Positions 33,639 to 44,514 of a DNA stretch of 64,000 nucleotides are shown piece after piece. The position numbers were made by a program, and so were the translations under genes. The number at the start of each line of letters is the position of its first letter. Positions within the stretch are counted from its first letter, which is position 1. The DNA is from Rhizophagus irregularis (lineage: Eukaryota > Glomeromycota > Glomeromycetes > Glomerales > Glomeraceae). The notes beneath the pieces were generated by a model that saw only the letters and a program-made list of their open reading frames with translations, made no database searches and was not told the origin of the DNA. The stretch is from contig NC_089459.1 in NCBI RefSeq assembly GCF_026210795.1, positions 1,364,001 to 1,428,000 on the forward strand, given 5' to 3'.

Positions 33639-34523
33639 TTGGAATTCTTAAGGGTAATACCAAATTGACAGATTTCATAGAACACGAATTGAACTCATTT
33701 AAAGTCAAAATTCAGACAGAAGAATTACCAAGTACCAACACTTGATAACTTGATTAAAAGAAAACCATATATTTATAATTCTAAATGGAAATATCCTATA
33801 TACTTTAAAGATAAAGAAACATATTCACACTTATGGAAATGTGAACATTTAGAACAAGTATATTTAAATATGATAGACAAATTTCAACAATACTTACAAA
33901 AATTGATATTAGTTAATAGTCAAATGGAAAATGTAAATCCTGATGATATTTTTAAAGAAATTTCATGTTGTAAGATTTGGGATTTCAATAAGGCATATAA
34001 TTTGTTTATGTTAGCAAAAGGTTTTATACATATAGATTTAGTTAACTTATTTACAAGTTATAGAATATTAGATAAAAACAGAATAAGGTTATTAGATGGT
34101 TTGGTTAACAAATTGATTTTTGACTTCAAAATTTTTATATGGGAATATAGGAATGTTAAATTAGCTGATTTAGAACATCAGAAAGAGATTAATGCAAAGA
34201 TGAAAAAGTCGACCAACAAATCTAAATTGGTGGCCAATAAATTAGACAAAATAGTAAGTTTACATTGGGAGCTATGAAATAGCTTAGTATTTGATAAAGG
34301 AGGGCATTGGTCAAATTTTTAAGTTTTTCATGACAAGTCACCTTTGATCTCAAGGTGACAGGTCAGTCTTTTCCTTTAAAAGGGGCAGTATGTTAATAAT
34401 GTTTAAATTTATTTAGAATACTTTATTTTATTTTACTTTTGTAAATATATTGTATTACTTTAATATTATTATCAATAAACATGATCATGCCTTTACAAAG
34501 AAAAAAAAAAAAAAAAAAAAAAA
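33639..34523 (+). mobile_element. 5'-truncated LINE (second family) with poly(A) and 14-bp TSD
   Basis: The insert is bounded by AAAAATATTTTTTC at 33625-33638, repeated right after the poly(A) run (to 34532). The run of 23 A follows a 3' UTR with GACAAGTCACCTTTGATC. Only the C-terminal part of ORF2 is present. Unlike the array LINE it has a poly(A) tail and a non-specific AT target, so it belongs to a different family. Confidence 0.85.
33700..34322 (+). pseudogene. LINE ORF2 C-terminal fragment (truncated, one stop, one frameshift)
   Basis: The main open part starts at 33750 in the frame IKRKPYIYNSKWKYPIYF. It aligns with the LQQRKPYLYSPDWLCPQC region of the array LINE and continues to SHLWKCEH, the His-Cys half of the zinc motif. 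The CPxC half reads YPIY, so the first two cysteines are gone. Just upstream the frame slips near 33730. TGA at 34275-34277 replaces an expected Trp, and the protein would then end GGHWSNF at 34322. The related minus-strand fragment at 49036-49497 ends GGHWANF. Confidence 0.75.
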
Positions 34524-34532
34524 TATTTTTTC

Positions 34533-34946
34533 AATATTTTTTGGATTGCTTTAATAAAAAACGTAAAATTGTAAATAATCTGCAATTCTGCAATTATTTT
34601 GCAATTGAATTGCAATACTTTACAAAATTATGAAATATTTGCGAAATAGCAGATAATTGCAAATTGTGAAATTACGAATATTTAGATTTAAAATTCCACA
34701 ATGTTCTGCAATACCACAAATCACAATTATTCCACAATTGCCTATTTATGGTATCATCCTTAATTGCTAAGTATATTAGATGAATTTATAAGAAAAAACT
34801 CAAATAGAGTAATCTTAAAATATATTATAAATGTTATATTAAAGTATTAAGTAAAAAAAAAAATAAAATTTGTTTTTTTAACAAAACAAATAAAATATTA
34901 TAACATTTAAAATGCATGTATTTATTTATAAAAATAATATCAAAAT
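34533..34946. other. AT-rich intergenic sequence, no gene seen
   Basis: Contains a cluster of TGCAATT/GCAAAT-like words (about 34570-34690) and poly(A) tracts. No ORF or paired structure that I can support. Confidence 0.5.
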
Positions 34947-35199
34947 TAAGGTTGCTTGCCAAAACCTAGGGGTTTAGGCAAGATGGCGTTTCGCCAAAAA
35001 GTGAAATTTTGCCGAAACTATATTAAAGTTATATTAAAAAACTGGCAAAACTTTGGAGAAAGACGAAACTGCCGAAACTTATTATAAATGCTGAAACTGC
35101 TGAAACTGCTAAAACTCTGCCGAAACTATAATAAATCTATAGTAAAATTTTGACGAAACTAATCGTAGGATTTTGAAGAGGTTTAGACAAGCAACCTTA
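34947..35199. mobile_element. MITE copy B (same family as 1467-1710)
   Basis: TAAGGTTGCTTGCC at the left and GACAAGCAACCTTA at the right match copy A almost base for base across the body. An extra GCTGAAACTGCTAAAACT stretch lengthens the internal GCCGAAACT repeats. The flanks share TCAAAA but not as a clean adjacent duplication. Confidence 0.8.
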
Positions 35200-36778
35200 A
35201 TAATCAAAATACAAAATGATTATATAAATTTTTTAATATTTCAGTATAAATATTAAAATTTTTTTTTTATTGGTATATTAATTAGCTTTCTTTTTTAATT
35301 TTACAAAGTAATAATAGTTATGATACTTCAACTACTTTTTTAAAAAAAGTTATTATATGAATTTTTTATAAACTACTTAATAATTTTATTATTAGATTAT
35401 TATCAAATAAAAATATTAAAAAATTTTATATATTGTTAATTTGATTAATAGTTTCTTATAAATAATTTACTATTGGGTTAACAATTCTGAAGTAAAGGAA
35501 TTATTTGAATTTTTAAACCTTTTTTTAAACTTTCTAATCATTATATACTTAATGGTAAAATTTTACAAGATATTATTTTTAAGAAAATAAAGTATTAAAA
35601 AAGAATATATTGGTGTAATTCTTATATTTGATAGTAATATTTTTTATTATTATTATTATTACAAATAATATATAAATTAGTAATTCTAGATGAAATTAAA
35701 ATATTTAGTTGTTTAATTAAATTGAAAATAGTTTAAACATTTAAAATTAAAATACTAAATTTAATATTTCATGAATTTTTAAAATTATAATAATTACTTA
35801 TAATTTATAAATTATTATACAATTGACCCTTTTTATAGGTATACCTTTTAAAACCAAAAAAGTATAATGTGATTATAAAAATACTATATAGGATGACTAA
35901 AAAAGAGATTTTTTAATAAGTTTATTAGTAACTTGGATGTATCTATAAAGAGATTAATTATATATAATTTATATTAAAATATAATACCATATTTTTCTAA
36001 TATTAAACACTCCCTTTTTGCAGGGATTTTATGTGAAAAGTTTGAAAGGATGCTTAATATTAATAGTTTTAGAAAAATATCTTTTAAATATCTTTAAATT
36101 TAAATCAATTTAAAAAATTTTGCAAAAAAGTTTTGGTAATTAAATTCTTTTATTTATAAATATATTTTTTTAATAATAATGTAATTTTATTTTTTTGGTA
36201 ATATAATAAAATTAATAAGTAATCAAAAAACTGCTTATTTTAGTTTATACTTGATATTGTGCAAAGTAAAGAGAATACTTAATTTCAAAAGATATTTAAT
36301 ATTGGAAAAATAAGGTATTTTTTAAAGGAATTTATAAAACTATTATATATATAATATAAATTTTGAAATTTTTGGCAAAAAAAATTTAACCAGGTATTAC
36401 TAATACAAATTATTCTGCTGTATGATCATATGACTTTTACATTTCTCAAAAAATTTTTTCCTTTGATTACTTTAAAAATTCCACATCAAGAAATAACCAA
36501 CTGTCCAACCGAATTAAATAGCTCTTTACAAGATTTTTATTAATTTGAGAATAAATTGGCAATTATATATATATTCATTAATGTGATGATTGTATAAAAT
36601 CTTCAAATTGGTCCCTGTTATTGGTAATTATAATAAGCATAATACTAATTATAATCATTAATAGTTATTATTACTATATAGTAATATGCCAAAATAAGAT
36701 AATTCATTAAATCATTATTAATAATATTGGAAAATTGTAAGTTTTTCTTTTACTTGAATTAATTTTCAACAATTTCCT
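35200..36778. other. AT-rich desert, no gene seen
   Basis: About 1.6 kb of A/T runs with short ATT/TTA microsatellites (for example near 35640-35670). No ORF above background, no terminal repeats recognised. Confidence 0.55.
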
Positions 36779-37150
36779 TCAGTTTGAACAGTAATATATT
36801 AATATGGTATTTAGTACTTCAGTAATCTTATCATATAATATAATATTATGCCATTCAGTTTGAAATGTTTTATAATTAAAATCTGATGTTATCCTTAAAA
36901 CTTCTTTGGCATCTTTATCTTGGGTCATATAATGTTCAAAGACTTTTCCATAGGTCCATCCAACAGCATTATTTGTCAAAACTTTCGTTTTGAGGAAAGT
37001 TTAGCTTGAACAATCAAATTTCCAGTTGAATCTTTAATTGTATTATATATGATATCATGCATAATCTTGTGAATGTGTATATCTTCAATGATCAATCAAT
37101 CCTCTTTTATCTTATTTTGATATTGATCACAATCCCACATTTCTTTTCTG
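36779..37150 (-). pseudogene. Possible decayed coding remnant
   Basis: On the minus strand an open stretch (36979-36779, NNAVGWTYGKVFEHYM...) is preceded by sequence that reads as protein-like across one stop and one frameshift (WDCDQYQNKIKED, IHKIMHDIIYNTIKDSTGN). The composition is more protein-like than the surrounding desert. I do not recognise the family; a degraded transposon protein is the likeliest source. Confidence 0.25.
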
Positions 37151-37379
37151 TAAATTGATTTTGTGATTAATGATATAAAAAATAACTTTACTGGACAAGC
37201 CAATTTTTTTAAAATATCAAAAAAATATTCTTAAAGCACATTTTAGCTCATCAAGATGCTTTAAAATTATCGTTAAGATTGTAATATTTTAAAATATTGG
37301 AAAAAGTTAATTAATAGATATATATGTGTATACATGAGTATATATATACATCAAAAAAAAAGACAAAAAAAAATTTTTT

Positions 37380-37670
37380 TCGGGGGGGAAGCCTCCTATA
37401 TATATTAATTTACGTATCACGTGACCACGTGATATCAAAATCACTAAATTACCGCAGCTTCAGCTGCGCCTGCTGCGGTATAGCAAAAAAAAAATTGACG
37501 CCTTTACTTCTGGTCGGGTCAAGTCAATTTACCCGACCGGACCTGACCCATTCGGAGCTCTAAGTAGATCTTGGCTGCGGAATTATGTCTAATAGTCACC
37601 ACAATGCGTCACACCCTTCTATGTTCCGACCCGCGCATTTTACGCGAGTGCGTAAAATAAATGTTATTTA
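37380..37670. other. GC-rich island with several palindromes
   Basis: Stands out from AT-rich flanks. It holds ATCACGTGACCACGTGAT (37416-37433, two E-box CACGTG cores), a GCAGCTTCAGCTGC repeat, GGTCGGGT...ACCCGACC, and a perfect hairpin ATTTTACGC-GAGT-GCGTAAAAT (37637-37658). No ORF is convincing. It may be a fragment of a GC-richer repeat or a regulatory block. Confidence 0.45.
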
Positions 37671-38198
37671 TATCAATAGCAATAATATTATAGTATAGAA
37701 ATGGGATCAAAGCATATATCACTTATAGGACTCCAATTCAACTAACTCTCTTAATAGTAAACTAGCATATTGGAATTTTCCCCTAACTTAACCGTTAAAA
37801 ATTCAAATTAAAAGGATAAACATCTTTTACTTAGTTTGGATAGCTTGAGAATATTTTCATTTTTTTTAAGTTCTCTTTTATTCTGAAAAAAAAAATTACC
37901 CACATTCCATTGATCTTATTACATATCATATCGGCTGATTGGAAAAATCAAGCCAATTGCCTCAGTTGATGGGTTACATTATATAACTGATGGGTTACTT
38001 ATTGTCATTAGCATATAAAATTATGGGAGGCTTTTCAGCGATATGTGATATGGGTTCAAAATTTGTAATAAAAACATCATAAGTTCGTAACTTTTTCGTT
38101 ATTTCATATGATTAATTATAATTTTATTGTGATATATAAAACGACATTTTAAGCATTCAACTTTTTCATCTTCTTTTTAACGCATATTTTTTCCAAAA
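37671..38198. other. Intergenic, likely promoter side of the zinc-module gene
   Basis: AT-rich, with runs of T and a GATGGGTTAC direct repeat (about 37969-37997, CTGATGGGTTA twice). No gene recognised. Confidence 0.35.
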
Positions 38199-38708
38199 AT
38201 GTGTCAAGGTATAGTGGAACGTGTCAATGAAAAGGACAACTTGAAATAATTTTTTTTTTTAATATACATGGTAATAATAAATTTTTATTAAAAAGCTGAA
38301 AGCGGACAAACAATCTGTAAATCTCCTGAGTGCGATCGCCCAATTTACGTTGAAAGTAATGGGTAAATAGTACTTAATGATAGTATTTTCAAATATTCAT
38401 TTTAATAAATCAATTCTTTTATTAGAATGCGGCATCCATTTTGCGGACGTACCTGCGCAAGCAAGTATGGTGATTATGTATATCCAAGATATTGCAAACG
38501 CGTTGGATGTAACAAGACTACATTTGTTGAACAAAATGGGTACGTTCACCCTTATTGTGGAAGGAGTTGTGCTGACATCGCGCTTTCTCAGATGAATCAA
38601 ATTGGCTCTGTTATTGATTTGGAAACTACGATTGAACAACTTAATCCGCTTTCTTCTCCGTTATCTACTACTTCGAATTCAACCATTTTATCTGATTTTT
38701 GTGAATAA
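38199..38708 (+). CDS. Small Cys-rich protein with two zinc-like modules, exons 38199-38208, 38296-38362, 38426-38708
   Basis: Joining a 10-nt first exon (ATGTGTCAAG, donor GTATAG) to the next two exons gives an uninterrupted 119-residue protein. It has two copies of a module of the form C-x4-C...P/F-x-C-G-R-T/S-C-A: ICKSPEC...HPFCGRTCA and YCKRVGC...HPYCGRSCA. This is the same module found three times in the neighbouring 39404 gene, but no catalytic domain follows; the tail is Ser/Thr/Leu-rich. The Cys spacing suggests zinc binding. The module resembles the repeated N-terminal part of fungal proteins with a PARP-like domain. The second and third exons are well supported; the tiny first exon is inferred from frame and splice consensus. 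It may be a truncated paralogue. Confidence 0.6.
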
Positions 38709-39403
38709 TTTGAATAGTTATTTTATTATCTGATATATGTAGTGATTCAATAGTTCATGTAAAGTTGTGAATACGAAATAAATAATAAAAAGTATACGAT
38801 TTAAGATTTATTCGTACTATAACAGAAAAAAAAAATACTGCGCCAAAAGACCTGTTTAACAATAATTTGATAATAAAACTTTTATTATTACGCTTATGCT
38901 TTTCCTGTCATTCATGGCGTAGAAAGGTCAAAAATGCTGTTACGCTTTGTTCCATAATATTCTGAAAGAGAATATGACTATTGTTAATTGATTATGCAAT
39001 ATAATCTTCATAATTGCATTAAACTTAATTCGTGTTAATTAAGTCAATTAATCGGAACAAAATTGAATCATTATTTCGAAAGAAATAAATCATTTAGTTA
39101 TTACGTAAAAAAAAAAATTATTTTATATGAATTAGTTTATTCAGGCTTGTGATTTTTTAATTAGGCTGAATTTCATTCGACTGATCAAATATATCTTTTT
39201 TTTTGAGATAAAAAGGAGGAAAAAAGAAAAAGGAAAAGAAAAAAAAAAGAATTTTTTTTTTTAAGGGAACGATTGCGTGTTCTTTCAGTAAGTTTATTAT
39301 TTATTGTAATGAAAGAATATCTTATTTACAATTTTCATAATTTTGGATCTCACAAAAACGTTCACACTTTTATAACTCGATCATATTTTTAGTGCAGTTA
39401 AAA
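38709..39403. other. Intergenic spacer between zinc-module paralogues
   Basis: AT-rich with poly(A)/poly(T) tracts; a purine-rich AAAAGGAGGAAAAAAG-type stretch lies at 39211-39250 upstream of the next start. No gene seen. Confidence 0.4.
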
Positions 39404-40346
39404 ATGTCGTCTTCACGACAAATTTGTTCACGTAATGGATGTAGAAAGGTAGCTTACGTTGAGTCAAATGGTTTCATTCATCCCTATTGCGGTAGAACAT
39501 GCGCATTTGAAGTTCTCAACAATCCACCACCGACTCCAAGATGTAAGAATCCGGTTTGTTCGCGACAGAGATATATTGATCCAAGTGGAATCCAATATGA
39601 TTATTGTGGAAAAAATTGTGCTAGACAACATTTAAATCCAAAAGCACTTAATTGTTCTCGGCCTAACTGTCAAAAACGCGTCTATACAGATCCTCAAGAC
39701 AAAAAGAAATTTTATTCTTATTGTTCCTCGGCTTGTTATTGGTCAGAATGTTCAACATTAACCGCAACTCAATTAAGTTTATTAAACAAAAATGATTTAG
39801 ATTATATTTGGGCTCATCAAAGATTTATTTCAATGTTACCTAACGCTAAAATTAAAGGAATCTTTCGTCTTCAAATGCCAAAAAAATTGGTTGACGCTCA
39901 TCAAAAGCTTAAGAAACGAATGGCTAACCAAAATCGTTTATCATTGAATGCCATCACTCAAAAAATGTATCATGGTACTAGAGCGCTTTGTGATCCTTTG
40001 CAGTATATTAAACAACCTTCACCAACATGTACGGTCGGTTGCGGGTTGTGTGGAATTGTTTCTGGAGGCAATGATACTGCTTGCTCAAGACATAGTAATC
40101 AAATGTGGTTTGCAAACAACCCTTCAGTTTCTTATGGGTATTGTGATCATCCAAACAAGGTTATTTTTATGGTGGATGTCTTGTCGGTAAATAGTCTACC
40201 TATATTGATTGTGGACAAAAATGCGGTGAGTTACAATAAATCTTTTTTCTAGTTTGATAAAAATTGATTTTTTAAAAATGACTTATTTTAATTTTCTTTT
40301 TTTTTTCAAGCTTACTCTACCACGTTTTCTCATTATTTTTCAATGA
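39404..40346 (+). CDS. Zinc-module protein with PARP-like (ADP-ribosyltransferase-fold) domain, exons 39404-40225, 40311-40346
   Basis: The start is the ATG of MSSSRQICSRNGC. Residues about 1-115 hold Cys modules: ICSRNGC...HPYCGRTCA, RCKNPVC...YDYCGKNCA, and NCSRPNC...YSYCSSAC. After a linker comes MYHGTRALCDP, then CTVGCGLCGIVSGGN, MWFANNPSVSYGYC and VIFMVDVLSVNSL. This order (His-Gly-Thr, then a Tyr-containing block) resembles the catalytic core of PARP-type ADP-ribosyltransferases, as seen in lineage-expanded fungal proteins. A GTGAGT intron (40226-40310) joins a short exon ending LPRFLIIFQ, which fits the last strand of the fold. Predicted length 285 residues. The catalytic Glu is not obvious, so activity is uncertain. 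Confidence 0.68.
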
Positions 40347-41045
40347 AAGATTGGGGAGTATTTTTTTTTTTGTTATTAAATAAGTTTTTCATACGTAGTT
40401 TAAATATTTTGGCAATGTTTTAAATATTACTTACTGCGAATTATGTAAATGATAACAAGGGGAAATTGATCAGTATTTACAAGTAAACATAAATAAATTC
40501 ATTCATTGCTTGCTGCGGAAGTGATAAATTACAATTATCAATTTTTGTTTTCTAAGCTAAAAATATGCACACTTTATTCCGTAAATCGTTTCTGGTGTTA
40601 AAATGAAAATTTTTTTGAAAAAAAAAAACAGACTTGGGACTTGATAATTTAATGATATGAGTATTCGAATTTCAGAAAATAAATAATTTGGGATCATACC
40701 CGTGAACAGCTTTTATTTTTTGAAAATATCTGAAAATAATTTACATCTAAACCAAAAAAAAAAAAATTATATTATTTGTTTCATGTTTCAGATTTATATT
40801 GATTAATTTTGTTTCCTTTTCTTATTAATACTAATGATTAATCATCACATATAGTGGGTTTATATTTTATATTATAATAAGAAATGTCTTTTTTCCGTGT
40901 TGTCACATAAAACATTTTTTTTGTGGGGTTTTTTTTTAAAAAAAATTTATTAGTAAAAATGATAGGTATAATAAATGAATGAGAATTATGTACATACATA
41001 ATAGATATTAAATAAACTTAAAACGAACAATATAACCATCACTGA
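40347..41045. other. Convergent intergenic spacer (3' ends of 39404 and RTC5-like genes)
   Basis: AT-rich with long A and T runs; both neighbouring genes end into it, so it should hold their 3' UTRs. No further gene seen. Confidence 0.5.
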
Positions 41046-43037
41046 TTAAGATTCCCAAATTTGGATTTCTTTTCGGGAGTCTTCATCAATAATACCGGCC
41101 AACTAAATTATATTATAACGTTAGTAAGTCATAGGGAAACAAACAAGCTGATTATTTATTTTTTTTTATGACTAACCTTGAGGATTTCTTTGTCTTCTTC
41201 TTTGTTACCACTTCTCTTAAAACCACTTCTTTTGGCTGCTTCGGCTTCTTCCCATTCCCATTCTTTTTCTTGTTTTTCTTTTGCTAAATCACCACCTAAT
41301 CCAAATACTTCAATCTCTATAACTTCAAATGGTATATCAAAGTACTGTCTAGTAGCCGATAAACGATATGTCGGTTTTACTTCATGATGAGCAGCATCAT
41401 TTCGATAACGACCAAATTGAAGTGTATTATCAACTTGAAGTGAAAAAGAATTTCGTTCCGAAGTTGTTATCACGTTGGAAGTTATGCTTGACGTAGCTAT
41501 ACCACCAAAACCAATACCAAACGAAGGATTATAATAAACATAATTTGAATTAAATTTTGTAGCAGGAAATTTCTCAAACACTGGCAAAACTTCAAAAAGT
41601 GCGCATTCTTCTGATCCAAAACAGGTTTTTGGATTAGAGGTTGATTTCCATGGATCAGCAACATAAGCTCCTAACAATAAAGTATTTACGTGTTTTTTAT
41701 TTTTTGAAGTTGCCATGACTTCATTTTTACCAGCACCTGAAGAAATTGATGAAACAGATTTACGTCTTTGTGAGGATATATCAATATCGGCATGTATTAA
41801 CATAAGAGTCGGACCTGGATATTTAAATACATTTCTATGAAAGCGATTCATACTAAAACCATGTTTACTACTACTGTATAAACAATTCCAATAACGTCTT
41901 TTTATAACACTTTCAGGTAACATCCAAGATAATAATCCCATATTCATCTGATTTAATATATCTGAATGTAAATCTAATTTTGGCCAATATTGAACTTTTG
42001 GTCCTTGAAATAAGGTATCACTCCTTTGTTGAGATAACGTAAGCCCTATTAAAAATTGTCCGTAAATGAAAGGTAAAAATCCTCTAAATATATTTGGAGC
42101 ATTTCTTTCAATGAAATTACTGAATGTTAACCAAGTAATTACTTGATCTGATTTTATATTTGTGCTATTATCATATCGTACCATATGTTCAACGACATGT
42201 ACAGCATCTTCATGAATTTGATTAATAAATTTTGGGGAAATGATTTTTTTTAAATTTTGTTTTAATTCTTCCGAACTTGCATTAATTGAAGACATTTCAC
42301 TTGACATAAGCCATATTAGACCTGTTAATATTTTAACCATATCTTGTTTTCGTACTTTTGAAATTTTAGAATGGTCGGTTTCATAAAATCCAATAGCTTT
42401 TAAGAATTCGGTATCTTCCGGAGTTACTAATTGAGGGATTTGAGAAATTGAAGATTCAGAAGAAATTGAAGGATCTTTTTGTTCATTATGTATGTCATTA
42501 TCAGAGATGGAAAATGAGTCAAAAAGAAGTTTTACTCGATCTTCATTAATTATATCTTCAGTCAAATTACAATAGACAGCTACCGCTTTTATTAACCCAT
42601 CATAAGTAAGAAGAGCATTAGTGTGACCAACAGAAGGATAATTTGCTAGATAAGTGAAAGAACGATATATAAGAGGGCCAGCACCAATATCGTCAGGAAA
42701 TCCTAGATAACCCTAACAAATATTATAAAGTAAAATAAAATAAAATAAATAAAATCGTTAAAATGAGTAAAAAAAAAATCATTTATAAAAATATTATTAC
42801 GATGAAGGCCCCTTTGGAAATGTGAGCTATACCCCTCTCATTTATGGTACTAAGGTTATCAAATGAGGCTCTTAGAGAATAACTTTCAATTTGAGAAAAT
42901 TTTCTCTTCAAAAGTTCATTTGATATTCTTGAAATCCTACCATTAGGTGAAAGAAGAGATATATTCGATGTATCATGTTTTGGTTTCGAAGTTTTTGACG
43001 GCTTCTTTTTAGTATTACTACTATTATTATTTCCCAT
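41046..43037 (-). CDS. RTC5: RTC5-like TLDc-domain protein, exons 43037-42801, 42712-41177, 41102-41046
   Basis: Three exons with clean GT-AG introns give 609 residues, near the 567 of yeast Rtc5. The N-terminus MGNNNSS is a good N-myristoylation signal. The middle (residues about 80-300) is helical. The TLDc domain follows: YPGPTLMLIHADID, LLLGAYVADPWKST, CFGSEECALFEVLPVFEKFPA, YNPSFGIGFGG, LQFGRYRNDAAHHEVKPTYR and FEVIEIEVFGLGG. The C-terminus is charged, ending QIWES. In yeast Rtc5 is a myristoylated vacuolar TLDc protein that promotes V-ATPase disassembly; the same role is inferred here. The Ser-rich insert between TLDc strands (SSQRRKSVSSISSG) is unstructured and may be phosphorylated. 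It is divergent from the hydrolase gene at 44515. Confidence 0.88.
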
Positions 43038-44514
43038 ATTATTTTGTTTTAGAAATTGTGGGTAATAAAAGGAATTTTCGAGGTACTTATATAAAAAAAA
43101 GCTAATGGCGCATTTACATATACTTTATCCTATAATAGAGTATTAATATATAGTGTGTTTCTGGAATGATATTTAATTTGGGAAAGTTGGCAAAGCTGTA
43201 ACTGCAAATATTTGTATGATTAACACAAATCATCATTTAATTCAATTGCAGTTATATTCGTAGAAAAATCTTTTGAGAAAGATTTAAGCAATGGATTGGT
43301 TACACGAAAATTTTCGAAAAAAAAAGGATGTTTATAGAGAATAAAAGATTTTGTGTAAGTTTAATTTATTAAAAAATCGATTATCAAGGTTTTCATTAAC
43401 GTGGAAAATTTACCTGGGAAAAAATTTTGGCTTCCCAAATATGAATAAATTACGCCATATCACCGGATAAGGGTGTAACAGCTATCTATATAAGCTATAT
43501 AGTAAGTATACCATCAAAACAAATAACTCAAAGAAAGCAGTGTCGCGTGATATCGGATGATTTCTAAAATACGTTTGAATATTTAATATTTGAACTCACA
43601 TGCTTTGAAAAGGGAATAAATAGACGATGATTGAGTAAGAAGCATTCTAAATTTTTTTTTTTTTTTTAACAATCGATTTTTTATATAGTACAATTTTATT
43701 TTATATATTTGGTTTTTTTTACAAATAAAAAAAAAGAAACTTCTTATTTGATTTTTATGATTAGTGCGTTTTAGCTTCATTTTTTTGGGGCGATTAGAAT
43801 TCTGAATAGAAATTTCAATACTTTTTTAAATACTGTATGTTGGGCAATTAGTTTTTAAAATCAAAAGGAGTAATTGTGCAATTTCCGATTTGTTCTAATC
43901 TGTTCTAGAAATTTTAAATCATATAAATCATATGATTATTGATTTATTACAAGGAAAAAAAAAGAAGGAAAAAAATCTCAACTGATTTCCTAAAACTAGT
44001 GAATCGGATAAATTTCTGCGTAATGTCTTTTTTGTCTATTATGTAACACGAGCACAATATCTCATTTACCTATAAATTTACCTATAAATCTGTATTAAAA
44101 AATTAACATTATTCACATTATTCACATTGTCTCCTTTTAGAAATCGTTAGTATTCGGAATTTTCCATATTTCGATCTCGTTAATTGGTCACGTCATGCGC
44201 GTAGAAGTGCAGATATTTAAATGTGATTAAATGTGATTACCGTAAGATCACGGGATTGGTTTTTTTTTCGCTGCTTACTTTATCTGTACAACAAAAAAAA
44301 ATCACGGCTAAAGAATTATCCAAATGTTATATCAACATTCTCCTATTCATATGATAGGAAATTATATTTTTTTGACTTCTCCCTAAAAAAAAAAAAAATT
44401 TATGGATCCGAGTTATAAAAAGATATATATTTAATTATTCGTAAAATTTTGACAGTTTGAATTTTTTTATATACATAAAAAAAATCATACATTTCTTCCC
44501 AAAGGATTTATAAT
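43038..44514. promoter_or_regulatory. Divergent intergenic region between RTC5-like and YheT-like genes
   Basis: 1.48 kb of AT-rich sequence with several poly(A)/poly(T) runs, no ORF of interest, and two genes pointing away from it. It must hold both promoters. A CACGTCATGCGCG block (about 44188-44201) is the only GC-rich patch. Confidence 0.5.
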
